Shown here in pieces: positions 55,130 to 64,000 of a stretch of 64,000 nt of DNA. A program made the translations under genes and the position numbers. Below the pieces are notes generated by a model, which saw only the letters and a list, made by a program, of their open reading frames with translations, did not search any database and was not told the DNA's origin. This DNA is from Hermatobates lingyangjiaoensis (lineage: Eukaryota; Arthropoda; Insecta; Hemiptera; Hermatobatidae), in NCBI GenBank assembly GCA_026182355.1, contig JAPFBL010000316.1, positions 1 to 64,000 on the forward strand, read 5' to 3'. Position 1 is the first letter of the stretch. Each line of letters opens with the position of its first letter.

Positions 55130-55860
55130 TCGCAGCAAGCGTACATTATCGAATATTTTCTCCTAATTACTACAAAAAATTAAATAAGTATATGTAGAAT
55201 TGTTGTCAGTTATTTAAAATATGGCTCTTAACATAGACCATCTAATGCAATAATAAAAAATTCTTACAGCATTTTCAGGAAAAGACTTATATAATATAAA
55301 GATCTCACCGACGGTTTTTCTTAACCCTCGTCAGGAAACAACATCATATCAGTCAAGCTAGCCAAACGTGATCTGGCATAGACAGAATAGTATAAACTTA
55401 CCTCAACATTCTGCCAAAACACGGATTTATTACGGTCTGTAAAGAGTGTTGGAGAAGGGTTTACATTCTTCTGACAATTTATACCTACTGCTTAAGTCAA
55501 ATAGTACCTTGAAAGATTTTGGAGCACAATCTTTGATTTTATTTATTTGTGAATTTTTTAGATGTATGCTTAATCTATTCATTCGAAGTACGTATTCATT
55601 GGTAGTATTCGTAGTTCTATTCATTCGTACCAATCAATCTTGTGTGTTTTCTTAGAACAAAACATTGAAAATAAAATTTTAAAACAATTCTTTGAAGAAC
55701 GATTGAAACTGTCATTTTACAACAAAGAATCATCCGTTAAAATTTAAAGTTATATGACTTCTTCATGCTTTTTCTCAAATCACTTATTAGTTTAAAACAA
55801 ATGCACATCTACTTATATAAAATAAATTATTTCCCAATAATAAGAAAAGTTCAAAACAAG
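55130..55860. other. no recognisable gene
   Basis: A possible very decayed family terminus lies at 55300-55335 (CTGACGAGGGTT on the minus strand) without box 2. Otherwise unassigned. Confidence 0.4.
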
Positions 55861-55864
55861 TATC

Positions 55865-56010
55865 TTATATATTAAAATAAAATAAATTCAAAACGAAGGA
55901 AACACACAGAAAGACACAGACATAACTCACATCGATATTTCGACCATCGTCGTCATCAGGAGGTGCGAAGAGCGAAGAGTCCCGCAGGAAGACAGGGCGG
56001 TACCTTATAT
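55865..56010 (-). repeat. PLE terminal fragment, family A
   Basis: AAATTCAAAACGAAGGAAAC, CATAACTCACATCGATATTT and GGAGGTGCGAAGAG. The single-arm version of the 953-1076 hairpin. Confidence 0.7.
55931..55963 (-). ncRNA. hammerhead-like motif, family A
   Basis: Minus strand: CTGATGA (55953-55959), unpaired C, helix II GAC/GTC around GATG, GAAATATC. Helix I is CTC with GAT, poorly paired. Confidence 0.6.
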
Positions 56011-56509
56011 ATTTGTACAGAGTAAAAGCAGACTACTGGGTTTATTTAAAATCTGCTTACAACCGACATGACAAAGCTCTCAACAAAGTAAGCATAACAT
56101 TATAGTTATTATTATAACAGGAAAACCAGATTGGTCATCTCTAGCGATGGAGTGTATGTGGTGTGTGAGATTTTATTTCTTGCAATCGTAATTTTATTAA
56201 TATCATATAAATGTGTTAAGTACGTAATTTCGACTTCAAATCTGATAGTTCTATTGGATTATATGTATCCAAAAATAAGATAATGTTCATATAAAAGATA
56301 ATTACGATCATACTGATTATTTTAAAAATTTATCTAATTCTGCAAAGTGCATTTTATTTCCATTTATTAAACCAAACATATATATTGCTAGATACTTCTG
56401 AAAAAATAGCTAGACATACAATATGAATATTTGTTAAAATAAGGATTGTCTCAGAAATTATTTATCTTCATTTAAATAAGTGCTTGATAAAACTTATTTC
56501 TAATGTAGT

Positions 56510-56640
56510 GCAATCAGTTATTATGTGGTATTTACTCATTGCAGATTCACAACGCGTTTCAACGTGTTCGAAATGCGTTGTTTATATCATTAAATTTTTA
56601 TATGTGGAGACCATTTCATTAGATTTTTACCCTACAAACT
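56510..56640. repeat. collapsed PLE terminal pair, family D
   Basis: TCACAACGCGTTTC-AACGTG and TTCGAAATGCGTTGTTTATA are fused with the ribozyme cores deleted. Flanks match the arms at 19265-19585 (TGTGGAGACCATTTCATTA). Confidence 0.65.
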
Positions 56641-56885
56641 TATTTCTGTTTGTTTCATAGATATTAACTAAGAACTCACTGGCTGCATGTAGACAGTCAA
56701 AACTAGATGTTTCAAATGAAAATTTAAAATTTTTTTTAAGTATATCAACTACTTGTTCCAGTTAAAATTATGCGTTTTCTTAAGCAGTGATTTATTTCAG
56801 AATGGTCATAATATTGTTGAAAATAAAAAAACGAAATTAAAGTTTTACTATGGTATAACTTTATACTATACATATAGTATACTGT

Positions 56886-57065
56886 TATACTATATTGTTA
56901 AATAATGCCCTATATTTGGTTTTCATCCGTTTTTTAAATAATTTCTCCAATTTTCAAATTTCCTCCACGTCTCTTTAATATAACTTTAAAGGTTATTACC
57001 AATACTACTAGTAGGACATGTTTCGAATATACCACATTCACCATCAGAACAATAATGAGAATAAC
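56886..57065 (-). pseudogene. PLE terminal repeat with ORF N-terminal piece
   Basis: Minus strand reads KLEKLFKKRMKTKYRALFN and then (TA)-rich sequence. Upstream at 57014-57050 is a family E ribozyme-like motif with CTGATGG, helix II GAAT/ATTC and GAAACATGTC. Confidence 0.6.
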
Positions 57066-57143
57066 AGTGAGTTGGTCAGTTTATATATACAGGTGGATTA
57101 GTATAGCAATGTTTAAAGGACATGCTATTTACCATTCTATTTT

Positions 57144-57174
57144 CTCCTGAAGACGGATCATCCGAAAATTTGAG
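57144..57174 (+). ncRNA. hammerhead-like motif, family C
   Basis: CTC/GAG helix I, CTGAAGA (57147-57153), unpaired C, helix II GGA/TCC around TCA, GAAAATTT. Confidence 0.65.
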
Positions 57175-57279
57175 TTTGTAAGTGTGCTCTTTCTCTGTTT
57201 GTTGCTTTTCTTTCGTTTTTGAGCTGATTTGAGTCCAGTTTGGATCGTTTTTTTTTTCGAATTTTGAGTGAAATATATA

Positions 57280-57422
57280 TATATATATTTCTTGAGTTAC
57301 TTGTTGAGTATAGTTGAGTAGCAGTTTGCTTCTCAACGCGAGTACTTCGCACTTCTTCCCGGTGACGACGGATGTGGAAATATCGAAGTGAGTGTCTTTC
57401 TGTGTTCTTTCCTATGTGTTAA

Positions 57423-57430
<8 letters not shown>
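57280..57430 (+). repeat. PLE terminal fragment, family A
   Basis: AGTAGCAGTTTGCTTCTCAA, GTACTTCGCACTTCTTCCCG, GAAATATCGAAGTGAGTG. Box 1 decayed to CGGTGACG. Ends GTGTTAAAGTTTA and a long (TA)n. Confidence 0.65.
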
Positions 57431-57473
<43 letters not shown>

Positions 57474-57534
57474 GTTAGGCAAACAATATAATAATTAATA
57501 ATAATAATACAACTAATTATATTTTTATATAAAA

Positions 57535-57800
57535 TTTAAATCAAACCACAATATGAAAGTCTAAGATCTTTTAGCCATAAAAGCAGTCTTCTTCAGAGCC
57601 AAAAACCCAATTGAAACATTAGATGCAGAAACATCTTGGTGAGGGGTTGAGAGGAGTGGGAGAGAAGAGTGGTATTTAAAAAGGGTACAAAGTATATGAA
57701 AGGACAAATGTCCAGAGAGGGATGTTTGGGGTAACAAAGTAGTGTTATGAAACGACAATTTCATACTGTGGTTTGATCATTGATTATCATGTGAAATCTT
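57535..57800. repeat. diverged inverted PLE terminal pair, family B
   Basis: ATCAAACCACAATATGAAAG and TTTCATACTGTGGTTTGATC bound AGCAGTCTTCTTCAGAGCCA. The right-hand ribozyme is gone. Confidence 0.65.
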
Positions 57801-57821
57801 ATATATATTTTATTACAGAGT

Positions 57822-58190
57822 AAAACACTTTTATGTCTTTTACAGGACAATAACGCATATTCTTCAATTTCTTTCTTTCTTTGTTTCAGGTATGCTCTCA
57901 GATTTTAAAAGTAATCAAGATATGTTTTCTCCTGTACGTAAGTAATAAGTAATAGTTACCATAGTAAGTAGTTACTATGCTACTATCTTTCCAAAATTTA
58001 GTTCATTGTTTACTAGATTACAAAAATTACATAGTTATAGAAAACTTAAAAACAGTTTCAACATTTCTGCTCCCATAACAGTTTTAATTATCCATGAAAT
58101 TAATTGATTCTCTAATTACTACACCAATGAGACTTCTAATAAACTTAGCTTTGGTTTCTGATTGAAATAGTTATACTTAATGTAAATAGG
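57822..58190 (+). repeat. dispersed repeat, copy 2 (first at 10862)
   Basis: Collinear with 10862-11244. Interrupted on the right by a SINE head. Confidence 0.7.
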
Positions 58191-58191
58191 G

Positions 58192-58332
58192 GTTTAACCT
58201 CCTCTTCACGAGAAGACGTGCTCAGATTTATTCACCTCTCACGTGAATAAATCAAGGGCTAAAGTGGGTACTGAACCCTGGATCTACCAGTCCAGAGATG
58301 AGTACGTTACACTGTGCTAACCTACCCTCCTT
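58192..58332 (-). mobile_element. SINE fragment (head half)
   Basis: AGACGTGCTCAGATTTATTC, ACCTCTCACGTGAATAAATC and TACTGAACCCTGGATC correspond to the tRNA-proximal half of the 39449 SINE. The other half is missing. Confidence 0.7.
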
Positions 58333-58414
58333 GTTTTTTAATCATCAGTAATTTTCATTTTGTAAAGTCCAGTTGGATGGCCATTCAGTATTTTTTATAT
58401 ATACATACACTTTG

Positions 58415-58650
58415 TCGATGAAAATCCGATCCGAAATGGACAAATACAGTTCAATGTACATAAAGAAACATAGAGAAATTAAAAACACACTTACAGTCTG
58501 TAATTTTCGGTTGAACCGTCTCCAACCGTCTCTGTACTAGTGCGCTTGGTTTCCCTCTCTTGTCTCTCCTGAAGACGGTTCAACCAAAAATTAGAGACTG
58601 TAAGTGTGTTCTTTTGATTCCTCTAATTTTTTTTTTCTATATTGAACTAT
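58415..58650. repeat. inverted PLE terminal pair, family C
   Basis: ACAGTTCAATGTACATAAAG and CTATATTGAACTATATA bound the pair. The left core lost box 1. The right core (58563-58597) has CTGAAGA, helix II GGTT/AACC, but AAAA for GAAA. Confidence 0.7.
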
Positions 58651-58654
58651 ATAT

Positions 58655-58780
58655 ATATATATATATATTTGATGTAATTTTTTTTTTGAAGTTTGAGGTC
58701 CAATGACCTCAACAATTACATCATGAGGTCCAATTACATCATATAAATATTGGGTCAAGAAAACAAATCATGATGTATAT
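58655..58780. repeat. short palindromic PLE scrap
   Basis: TGATGTAATT, GAGGTCCAATGACCTC and AATTACATCATGAGGTCC are mutually complementary. TTGGGTCAAGAAAACAAATC recalls 32636-32650. Confidence 0.5.
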
Positions 58781-58789
58781 ATATATATT

Positions 58790-58998
58790 GTTAAAAGTAA
58801 CAGCAGCTTCTGCTCTCACAATTTTTGATTTGGTGGCCTCGATCTTGCGGGTGATTCTTCTATGTTGTGAAGTTAAACGACAGTGGCTTACGTTAAATAT
58901 TAGTGAAGAGTTATAGGACCATACAAGATAGAAGAATGGCCCTCAAGATCGAGGCAACCAGCTCAAAAATCGTGAGATCAGAAGCTGCTGCTACTTTT

Positions 58999-59005
<7 letters not shown>
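58790..59005. pseudogene. head-to-head PLE ORF N-termini
   Basis: The plus strand 58915-59003 reads RRMALKIEATSSKIVRSEAA ATFNN with (TA)n following, and the minus strand 58795-58870 reads the mirrored EATKSKIVRAEAAVTFNN. The ribozyme region between them is deleted. Confidence 0.7.
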
Positions 59006-59059
<54 letters not shown>

Positions 59060-59065
<6 letters not shown>

Positions 59066-59180
59066 CACACAGGAAAGAGAAAAACAAATAAAGACACACA
59101 CAAAAGACTCACAACGATATTTCGACAGTCGTCATCATCGGGCAGAAGTAGTCCCTTTGAGTAGCTGACGCTAACCCCTG
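59060..59180 (-). repeat. PLE terminal fragment, degenerate ribozyme
   Basis: Nearly identical to 28271-28405: GTTCACACAGGAAAGAGAAA, CTCACAACGATATTTCGACA, CATCGGGCAGAAGTAGTCCC. Confidence 0.7.
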
Positions 59181-59194
59181 ATTTATATATATAT

Positions 59195-59406
59195 ATATCA
59201 ATGATTAAACCACAATAAGAATGGGAAAACAAGACTAAGATCTTTGAACCGTAACAAGCGGTCTTCGTCAGAGTCAAAAACCCAACTGACGAAGACTCTC
59301 CTCCTCTGACGAAGACCGCTTGTTACGGTTGAAAGATCTTAGTCTTGTTTTCCCATTCTTATTGTGGTTTAATCATTGATTGTTGTTTCACGTGTTTATG
59401 TGAAAT

Positions 59407-59410
<4 letters not shown>
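59195..59410. repeat. inverted PLE terminal pair, family B
   Basis: Well-preserved arms (AAACCACAATAAGAATGGG with its mirror). Minus core 59233-59275 has CTGACGA but CAAA for GAAA. Plus core 59306-59350 is intact: CTGACGA, GACCG/CGGTT, GAAA, AGATCT, AGTC. Confidence 0.85.
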
Positions 59411-59414
<4 letters not shown>

Positions 59415-59440
<26 letters not shown>

Positions 59441-60250
59441 CTGTTTGAGTTGGTATCAAAGATATAGTTAAGGCTGCGAATGTCGGTTGCATTTTCTATT
59501 GTGGGAAGTCGTTGGGTTTAGATATACATGTTTTGCAAAAATGTAATTTAAGTTCTTGAAATTTATTATTTTTTTTTTAATGATATACTTTTTGCTTTAA
59601 AAAAAATCTGTATTTCATCCCTTAATAATGTTAAAATAATTTCTTCTTTATTTTTTTTTTTTCAATTATTTCATAAGATGGTACAAGTTTCTTGAGACTT
59701 GAGGCAAAACTGAAACACTCTTAAGTGGGTTTGACTCTCTTTCGTAGTTAATCCATTTCAACAATAATTACTACTTTCTCATTTCAGTTAAGTTTAAAAC
59801 TTTCAAGGACCTTTAGAAAAGAAAAAAAAAATACTCTCAATATATATTTCTTCAGTCTAAACTTTTAGTTTAGCAGAAATAACTTAAGTTATACGCTAAG
59901 TTATAAGGGATTCGTAACTTCAACTAAGAACACTTCAGTTATTGAATATCTGTTATTGAATAAATCGAATCGTAAATGTATATTTACTTTTGATTCATAT
60001 TTATTAGTCTGCAGATAAATGATTATTTAGTACTATGGTCAGAAAAGAGGTTTGTAACATTTGGTGCGAATTATTTTGCAACAAGATATACCTTTGAATA
60101 AATTATAACAAAATTGTCATATAGATTTTGCATTTTCACAAATAATTGGCACAGTGCCACCATTTTTACAACATACAGTTGACGAAAAATATCTAGATAT
60201 TCACTTAAAACATTTGCTACTTGAAAATTATAAATATATTTTCTAATCTG
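59415..60250. other. no recognisable gene
   Basis: AT-rich, unassigned. Confidence 0.4.
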
Positions 60251-60254
60251 AATA

Positions 60255-61150
60255 CGAGGTGTATAAATAAAGTAGTGAGACTGGCAACGTCGCTTTCGAT
60301 CTGGCAACGCTGGAGACGCGTGGCCTTGAGTAGCGTCAGGTGCACGTGTGATGCGCCTCCAGTATGAATCTGAACTCGCCACAGTCATTTGTTTGTCCGT
60401 AGCGTTGGTTTTCGTGAAATGGTTTTTTCTTGAGCGTTTTAAAAATGAGTGACCTCGAAGTTGAGCAGCGGTGTACAATAAAATTTTGCTTCAGACTTGG
60501 ACATAATGCAACCGAAACCGGCCTATGGAGAACGTGTTTTATCAAGGGCACAGGTTTTTCGGTGGTTTAAGGAATTTTCAGAAGGAAGAGAGTCGATTGA
60601 AGATGAACCACGAAGCGGAAGGCCTTCAAGTGCAAACACCGATGAAAATGTCAACAGAGTACGGAACCTTGTGCGTTCAGATCGACGCTTGACAGTCAGA
60701 ATGATCGGGGAACAGTTGAATTTGAATCACACCTCCGTTCATCACATTTTGACAAATGAATTGGAGATGAGAAAAATTTGTGCGAAAATGGTTCCGAAAA
60801 TTCCGAAAAGAAAACGAGTTTTTGGCCAGTAAAAACATTCCTGTTGCTCCTCAGCCTCCTTATTCACCAGACTTGAGTCTTTATCACTTTTTCCTCTTCC
60901 TGAGATTGAAAAATCACCTCAAGGGAACTCATTTCGGGACACTACAAAACATACAAACTGCTGTAACCGACCAGCTGAAGGCCATTCCAGAATCCGAGTT
61001 CCAGCAATGCTACAATGACTGGAAGGACCGTCTCCAGCGCTGTGTGGCTTCCGAAGGGAACTATTTTGAAGGTGACAATATCACATTGTAATTATATTTG
61101 AATAGAAAATTTAAAAAAAATCAGTCTCACTACTTTATTTACACACCTCG
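60255..61150 (+). mobile_element. internally deleted mariner element
   Basis: Inverted termini CGAGGTGTATAAATAAAGTA and (right end) TACTTTATTTACACACCTCG, differing at one base in the first 20, flanked by TA dinucleotides at 60253-60254 and 61151-61152. At 896 bp it is about 400 bp shorter than an intact mariner. Confidence 0.9.
60445..61091 (+). pseudogene. mariner transposase, frameshifted and deleted
   Basis: Begins MSDLEVEQRCTIKFCFRLGH NATET, shifts frame near 60510, continues YGERVLSRAQVFRWFKEFSE with GRESIEDEPRSGRPS and LNLNHTSVHHILTNEL (the two helix-turn-helix regions), then reaches KICAKMVPK. The block with the first two catalytic Asp residues is missing. A second frame resumes at NIPVAPQPPYSPDLSLYHFF: the position of the third catalytic Asp is His. 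Ends NYFEGDNITL. Cannot catalyse transposition. Similarity is to irritans-type mariners. Confidence 0.88.
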
Positions 61151-61154
61151 TATA

Positions 61155-61714
61155 TAATAAAATTCAGAGTTTAAGTTATAATAACAGCTGATATATAAAG
61201 CAAAAGCATAATCAAAACAGAAATTAAACCGAAAATATAAATGCATCATTGCTCAAATTCTTAACATAAAGGAATTCTAAATTTATTGCACTAATTTGCC
61301 AAAATACCTAATTCTGTTAAAAAAAATAATAGTAGTTAATTTTATAATAATTAAAAAATATTAATAATAATAATAATTAACATAATGGTACTTTCGTATT
61401 AAAGTAAGCAAAAATAAAGATTGCAATAGACAACCCCCCCAATCACCGACCCCAAAGGTTTAATCTCAAATCATGTTTAATCAAAAGTTGAATAGACACA
61501 CAAAATAGACACTGGTCGTTAAACTTATCTAAATTCATAATTATGACACTAACTCATTCATTGATATCTACTCTCCAAATAAATTACTTCATACCTTTGA
61601 TGTAAATTTATTTTAAAATCTATAAAAGTTAATTAAAACAACTGATATTATAAAAAAAAATATTAAATAAAGTATATCATTTTTATAAATACTTTTTCTT
61701 CTGCTTGGAGTTTG
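61155..61714. other. no recognisable gene
   Basis: AT-rich, unassigned. Confidence 0.4.
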
Positions 61715-61940
61715 GTAAGGGTTAGTATACGGAATCACCTTTTCACCAACGTTTCGTCTTTATTTTAATACATCCTCAGGGCTATAAACCAACAAAAAAC
61801 AATGGACATTTGTCATTTCTACTTTACAATCATCATAGCAAATTCAAAAAACTTACTTACTTAAGGCTAGCTTCTAATTCGGAACCAACAAAACCGTTAT
61901 CTGTCATTGCATGTGCTGCGACATTTATTGAAAACACTGT
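61715..61940 (-). repeat. PLE-type repeat, family F, abutting the satellite
   Basis: Second copy of the 49118-49340 repeat. It ends at GAAAACACTGT, directly against the first satellite unit. Minus-strand ribozyme-like core at 61745-61782: CTGAGGA, helix II with one changed pair (GTATT/AAGAC), GAAACGTTGG. Confidence 0.75.
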
Positions 61941-64000
61941 TACTTTACTATAAGTAAAGTATAGTGATCGTGAAAAAATTCGATCTCGAGATTTTGACGG
62001 AATTACATGTTTTGAGGTCCCAGAAGTCGTTTTATGACGTTTTTACGATGATGTCTGTGTGTGTGTGGGTGGGTGGGTGGGTGGGTGGGTGGGTGGGTGC
62101 GTGGGTGGGTGCGTGTGTTAGCATTGCTTGTTACCACGCTACGGTCCAGAATCTTTGATGGATCAAGTTGATATTTTACACAAAAATGGGCCCCATTTAG
62201 ACGAAGATCCCTATTGTTTGGGAAGAATTATGCATGATGGGAAAGTCACTTTTTTTGCCAAAAACCGTTTTTTTTAAAACATTTATTTCTCATAAACTGA
62301 TAACCCTAGAGTTTTGAAATTTTGACATTATCTTTGAAGTTACAAATGCAACAAACGAAAAATATATTCAAAATTTTATATCAACAGGAAATATTTTTTT
62401 TTCAATAAAATGTACAAATTTTGACTTATAAATCAATCTCAAACCTTGTGAGAGCGATACAAGCCATACTGTTTGACGGACAAGAATGAAACTATGCCTA
62501 TAAATAGAACATTATATGGACAATGAGTTGAGATATTTTTTCTAAAATTACATTCGCTAAAGGGGCGTTAGAGTACGATTTGTGTTTTCAGAAAATGTTT
62601 TTTTGACGCTAAACGGCTCGTTAAAAAATTATGAAAATTTGACCAAAAATGGAACGACAAATTAACAATTCATAAAAAAAAAATCATGAAGTTTCAATTA
62701 CGGAAAAGAGCAATAACGATATAAAAACTGTTTGTTTATTCTAGACTAAGAGATCACCTGCTATACTTGTCGAATTTTTTGTATTTTTACTTTACTATAA
62801 GTAAAGTATAGTGATCGTGAAAAAATTCGATCTCGAGATTTTGACGGAATTACATGTTTTGAGGTCCCAGAAGTCGTTTTATGAAGTTTTTACGATGATG
62901 TCTGTGTGTGTGTGGGTGGGTGGGTGGGTGGGTGGGTGGATGGGTGGGTGGGTGGGTGCGTGGGTGGGTGCGTGTGTTAGCATTGCTTGTTACCACGCTA
63001 CGGTCCAGAATCTTTGATGGATCAAGTTGATATTTTACACAAAAATGGGCCCCATTTAGACGAAGATCCCTATTGTTTGGGAAGAATTATGCATGATGGG
63101 AAAGACACTTTTTTTGCCAAAAACCGTTTTTTTTAAAACATTTATTTCTCCTAAACTACTAACCCTAGAGTTTTGAGATTTTGACATTATCTTTGAGGTT
63201 ACAAATGGAACAAACGAAAAATATATTCAAAATTTTATATCAACAGGAAATATTTTTTTTTCAATAAAATGTACAAATTTTGACTTATAAATCAATCTCA
63301 AACCTTGTGAGAGCGATACAAGCCATACTGTTTGACGGACAAGAATGAAACTATGCCTATAAATAGAACATTATATGGACAATGAGTTGAGATATTTTTT
63401 CTAAAATTACATTCGCTAAAGGGGCGTTAGAGTACGATTTGTGTTTTCAGAAAATGTTTTTTTGACGCTAAACGGCTCGTTAAAAAATTATGAAAATTTG
63501 ACCAAAAATGGAACGACAAATTAGCAATTCATAAAAAAAAAATCATGAAGTTTCAATTACGGAAAAGAGCAATAACGATATAAAAACTCTTTGTTTATCC
63601 TAGACTAAGAGATCACCTGCTATACTTGTCGAATTTTTTGTATTTTTTTACATTGTTTACTTATAAGTAAATTGTATAGTGATCGTGAAAAAATTCGATC
63701 TCGAGATTTTGACGGAATTACATGTTTTAGAGGTCCCAGAAGTCGTTTTATGAAGTAATTTTACGATGATAAAAAAGTCTGTGTGTGTGTGGGTGGGTGG
63801 TGGGTGGGTGGGTGGATGGGTGGGTGGGTGGGTGCGTGGGTGGGTGCGTGTGTTAGCATTGCTTGTTACCACGCTACGGTCCAGAATCTTTGATGGATCA
63901 AGTTGATATTTTACACAAAAATGGGCCCCATTTAGACGAAGATCCCTATTGTTTGGGAAGAATTATGCATGATGGGAAAGACACTTTTTTTGCCAAAAAC
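61941..64000 (+). repeat. tandem satellite, ~850-bp unit, 2.4 units in view
   Basis: Unit 1 61941-62787 (847 bp), unit 2 62788 to about 63655 (~868 bp), unit 3 truncated by the window edge. Each starts with the palindrome TACTTTACTATAAGTAAAGT A (unit 3 has a decayed version), then GATCGTGAAAAAATTCGATC, a (GGGT)n run, a GCTACGGTCCAGAATCTTTG block, and ends TATACTTGTCGAATTTTTTG. Short Val/Gly frames inside are repeat artefacts. Confidence 0.92.

Noticed and set aside
55300..55340. Hammerhead motif on the minus strand
   Set aside because: CTGACGA and a helix II are present but box 2 (GAAA) is absent.
61964..63017. Repeated Val/Gly-rich frames
   Set aside because: They come from the GGGT run in the satellite and recur with each unit.

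Overview
The window is AT-rich nuclear DNA from an animal, most likely an arthropod. The best evidence is one gene with an RR-2 (Rebers-Riddiford) chitin-binding cuticle domain, a TATA/Inr core promoter and a short signal-peptide exon split by an intron. A crustacean or chelicerate with a repeat-rich genome would fit, but the sequence does not settle the order. I see no bacterial-type operon, no rRNA and no free-standing tRNA gene.

Gene content is very low. The only host protein gene I can support is the cuticle protein: inferred exon 1 at 21853-21864, a 14-kb intron, and exon 2 at 35906-36544. Together they give a 216-residue secreted protein with an RR-2 domain followed by about eleven 7-residue Ala/Pro/Tyr repeats.

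Almost everything else that can be recognised is mobile or repeated DNA. The dominant class is Penelope-like retroelement (PLE) debris: three broken GIY-YIG endonuclease ends (25.4-25.9, 28.7-29.2 and 30.2-30.5 kb), more than fifteen copies of the ORF N-terminus, and several dozen terminal fragments. These fragments carry motifs that fit minimalist hammerhead ribozymes (box CTGANGA, a short helix II, box GAAA, a tiny helix III, and a helix I formed by flanking bases). They fall into several sequence families with different but internally complementary helices. They are often arranged as inverted pairs and usually abut (TA)n tracts. In several families the PLE start codon lies inside the ribozyme core.

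Other elements: tRNA-derived SINEs, all on the minus strand (9.4, 21.0, 39.4, 49.6, 51.4 and 58.2 kb), three with clear target-site duplications; hAT-type DNA elements at 11245-13696, 44056-44977 and 48102-48535; an internally deleted mariner at 60255-61150; an R1-like non-LTR retrotransposon tail at 6.2-6.6 kb; a 60-bp minisatellite at 49948-50492; a kilobase-long CT-rich tract at 14754-15810; a pair of 205-bp direct repeats at 53.6 and 54.9 kb; and an approximately 850-bp tandem satellite with an internal GGGT microsatellite that runs off the right edge (61941-64000), with a lone inverted copy at 34812-35656 inside the cuticle intron.

Layout: 1-21 kb is intergenic repeats; 21.8-36.6 kb is the cuticle gene, whose intron is packed with PLE hairpins; 36.6-43 kb is a dense PLE cluster; 43-56 kb is mixed DNA elements, SINEs and minisatellite; 56-61.7 kb is PLE plus mariner; 61.9-64 kb is the satellite array.
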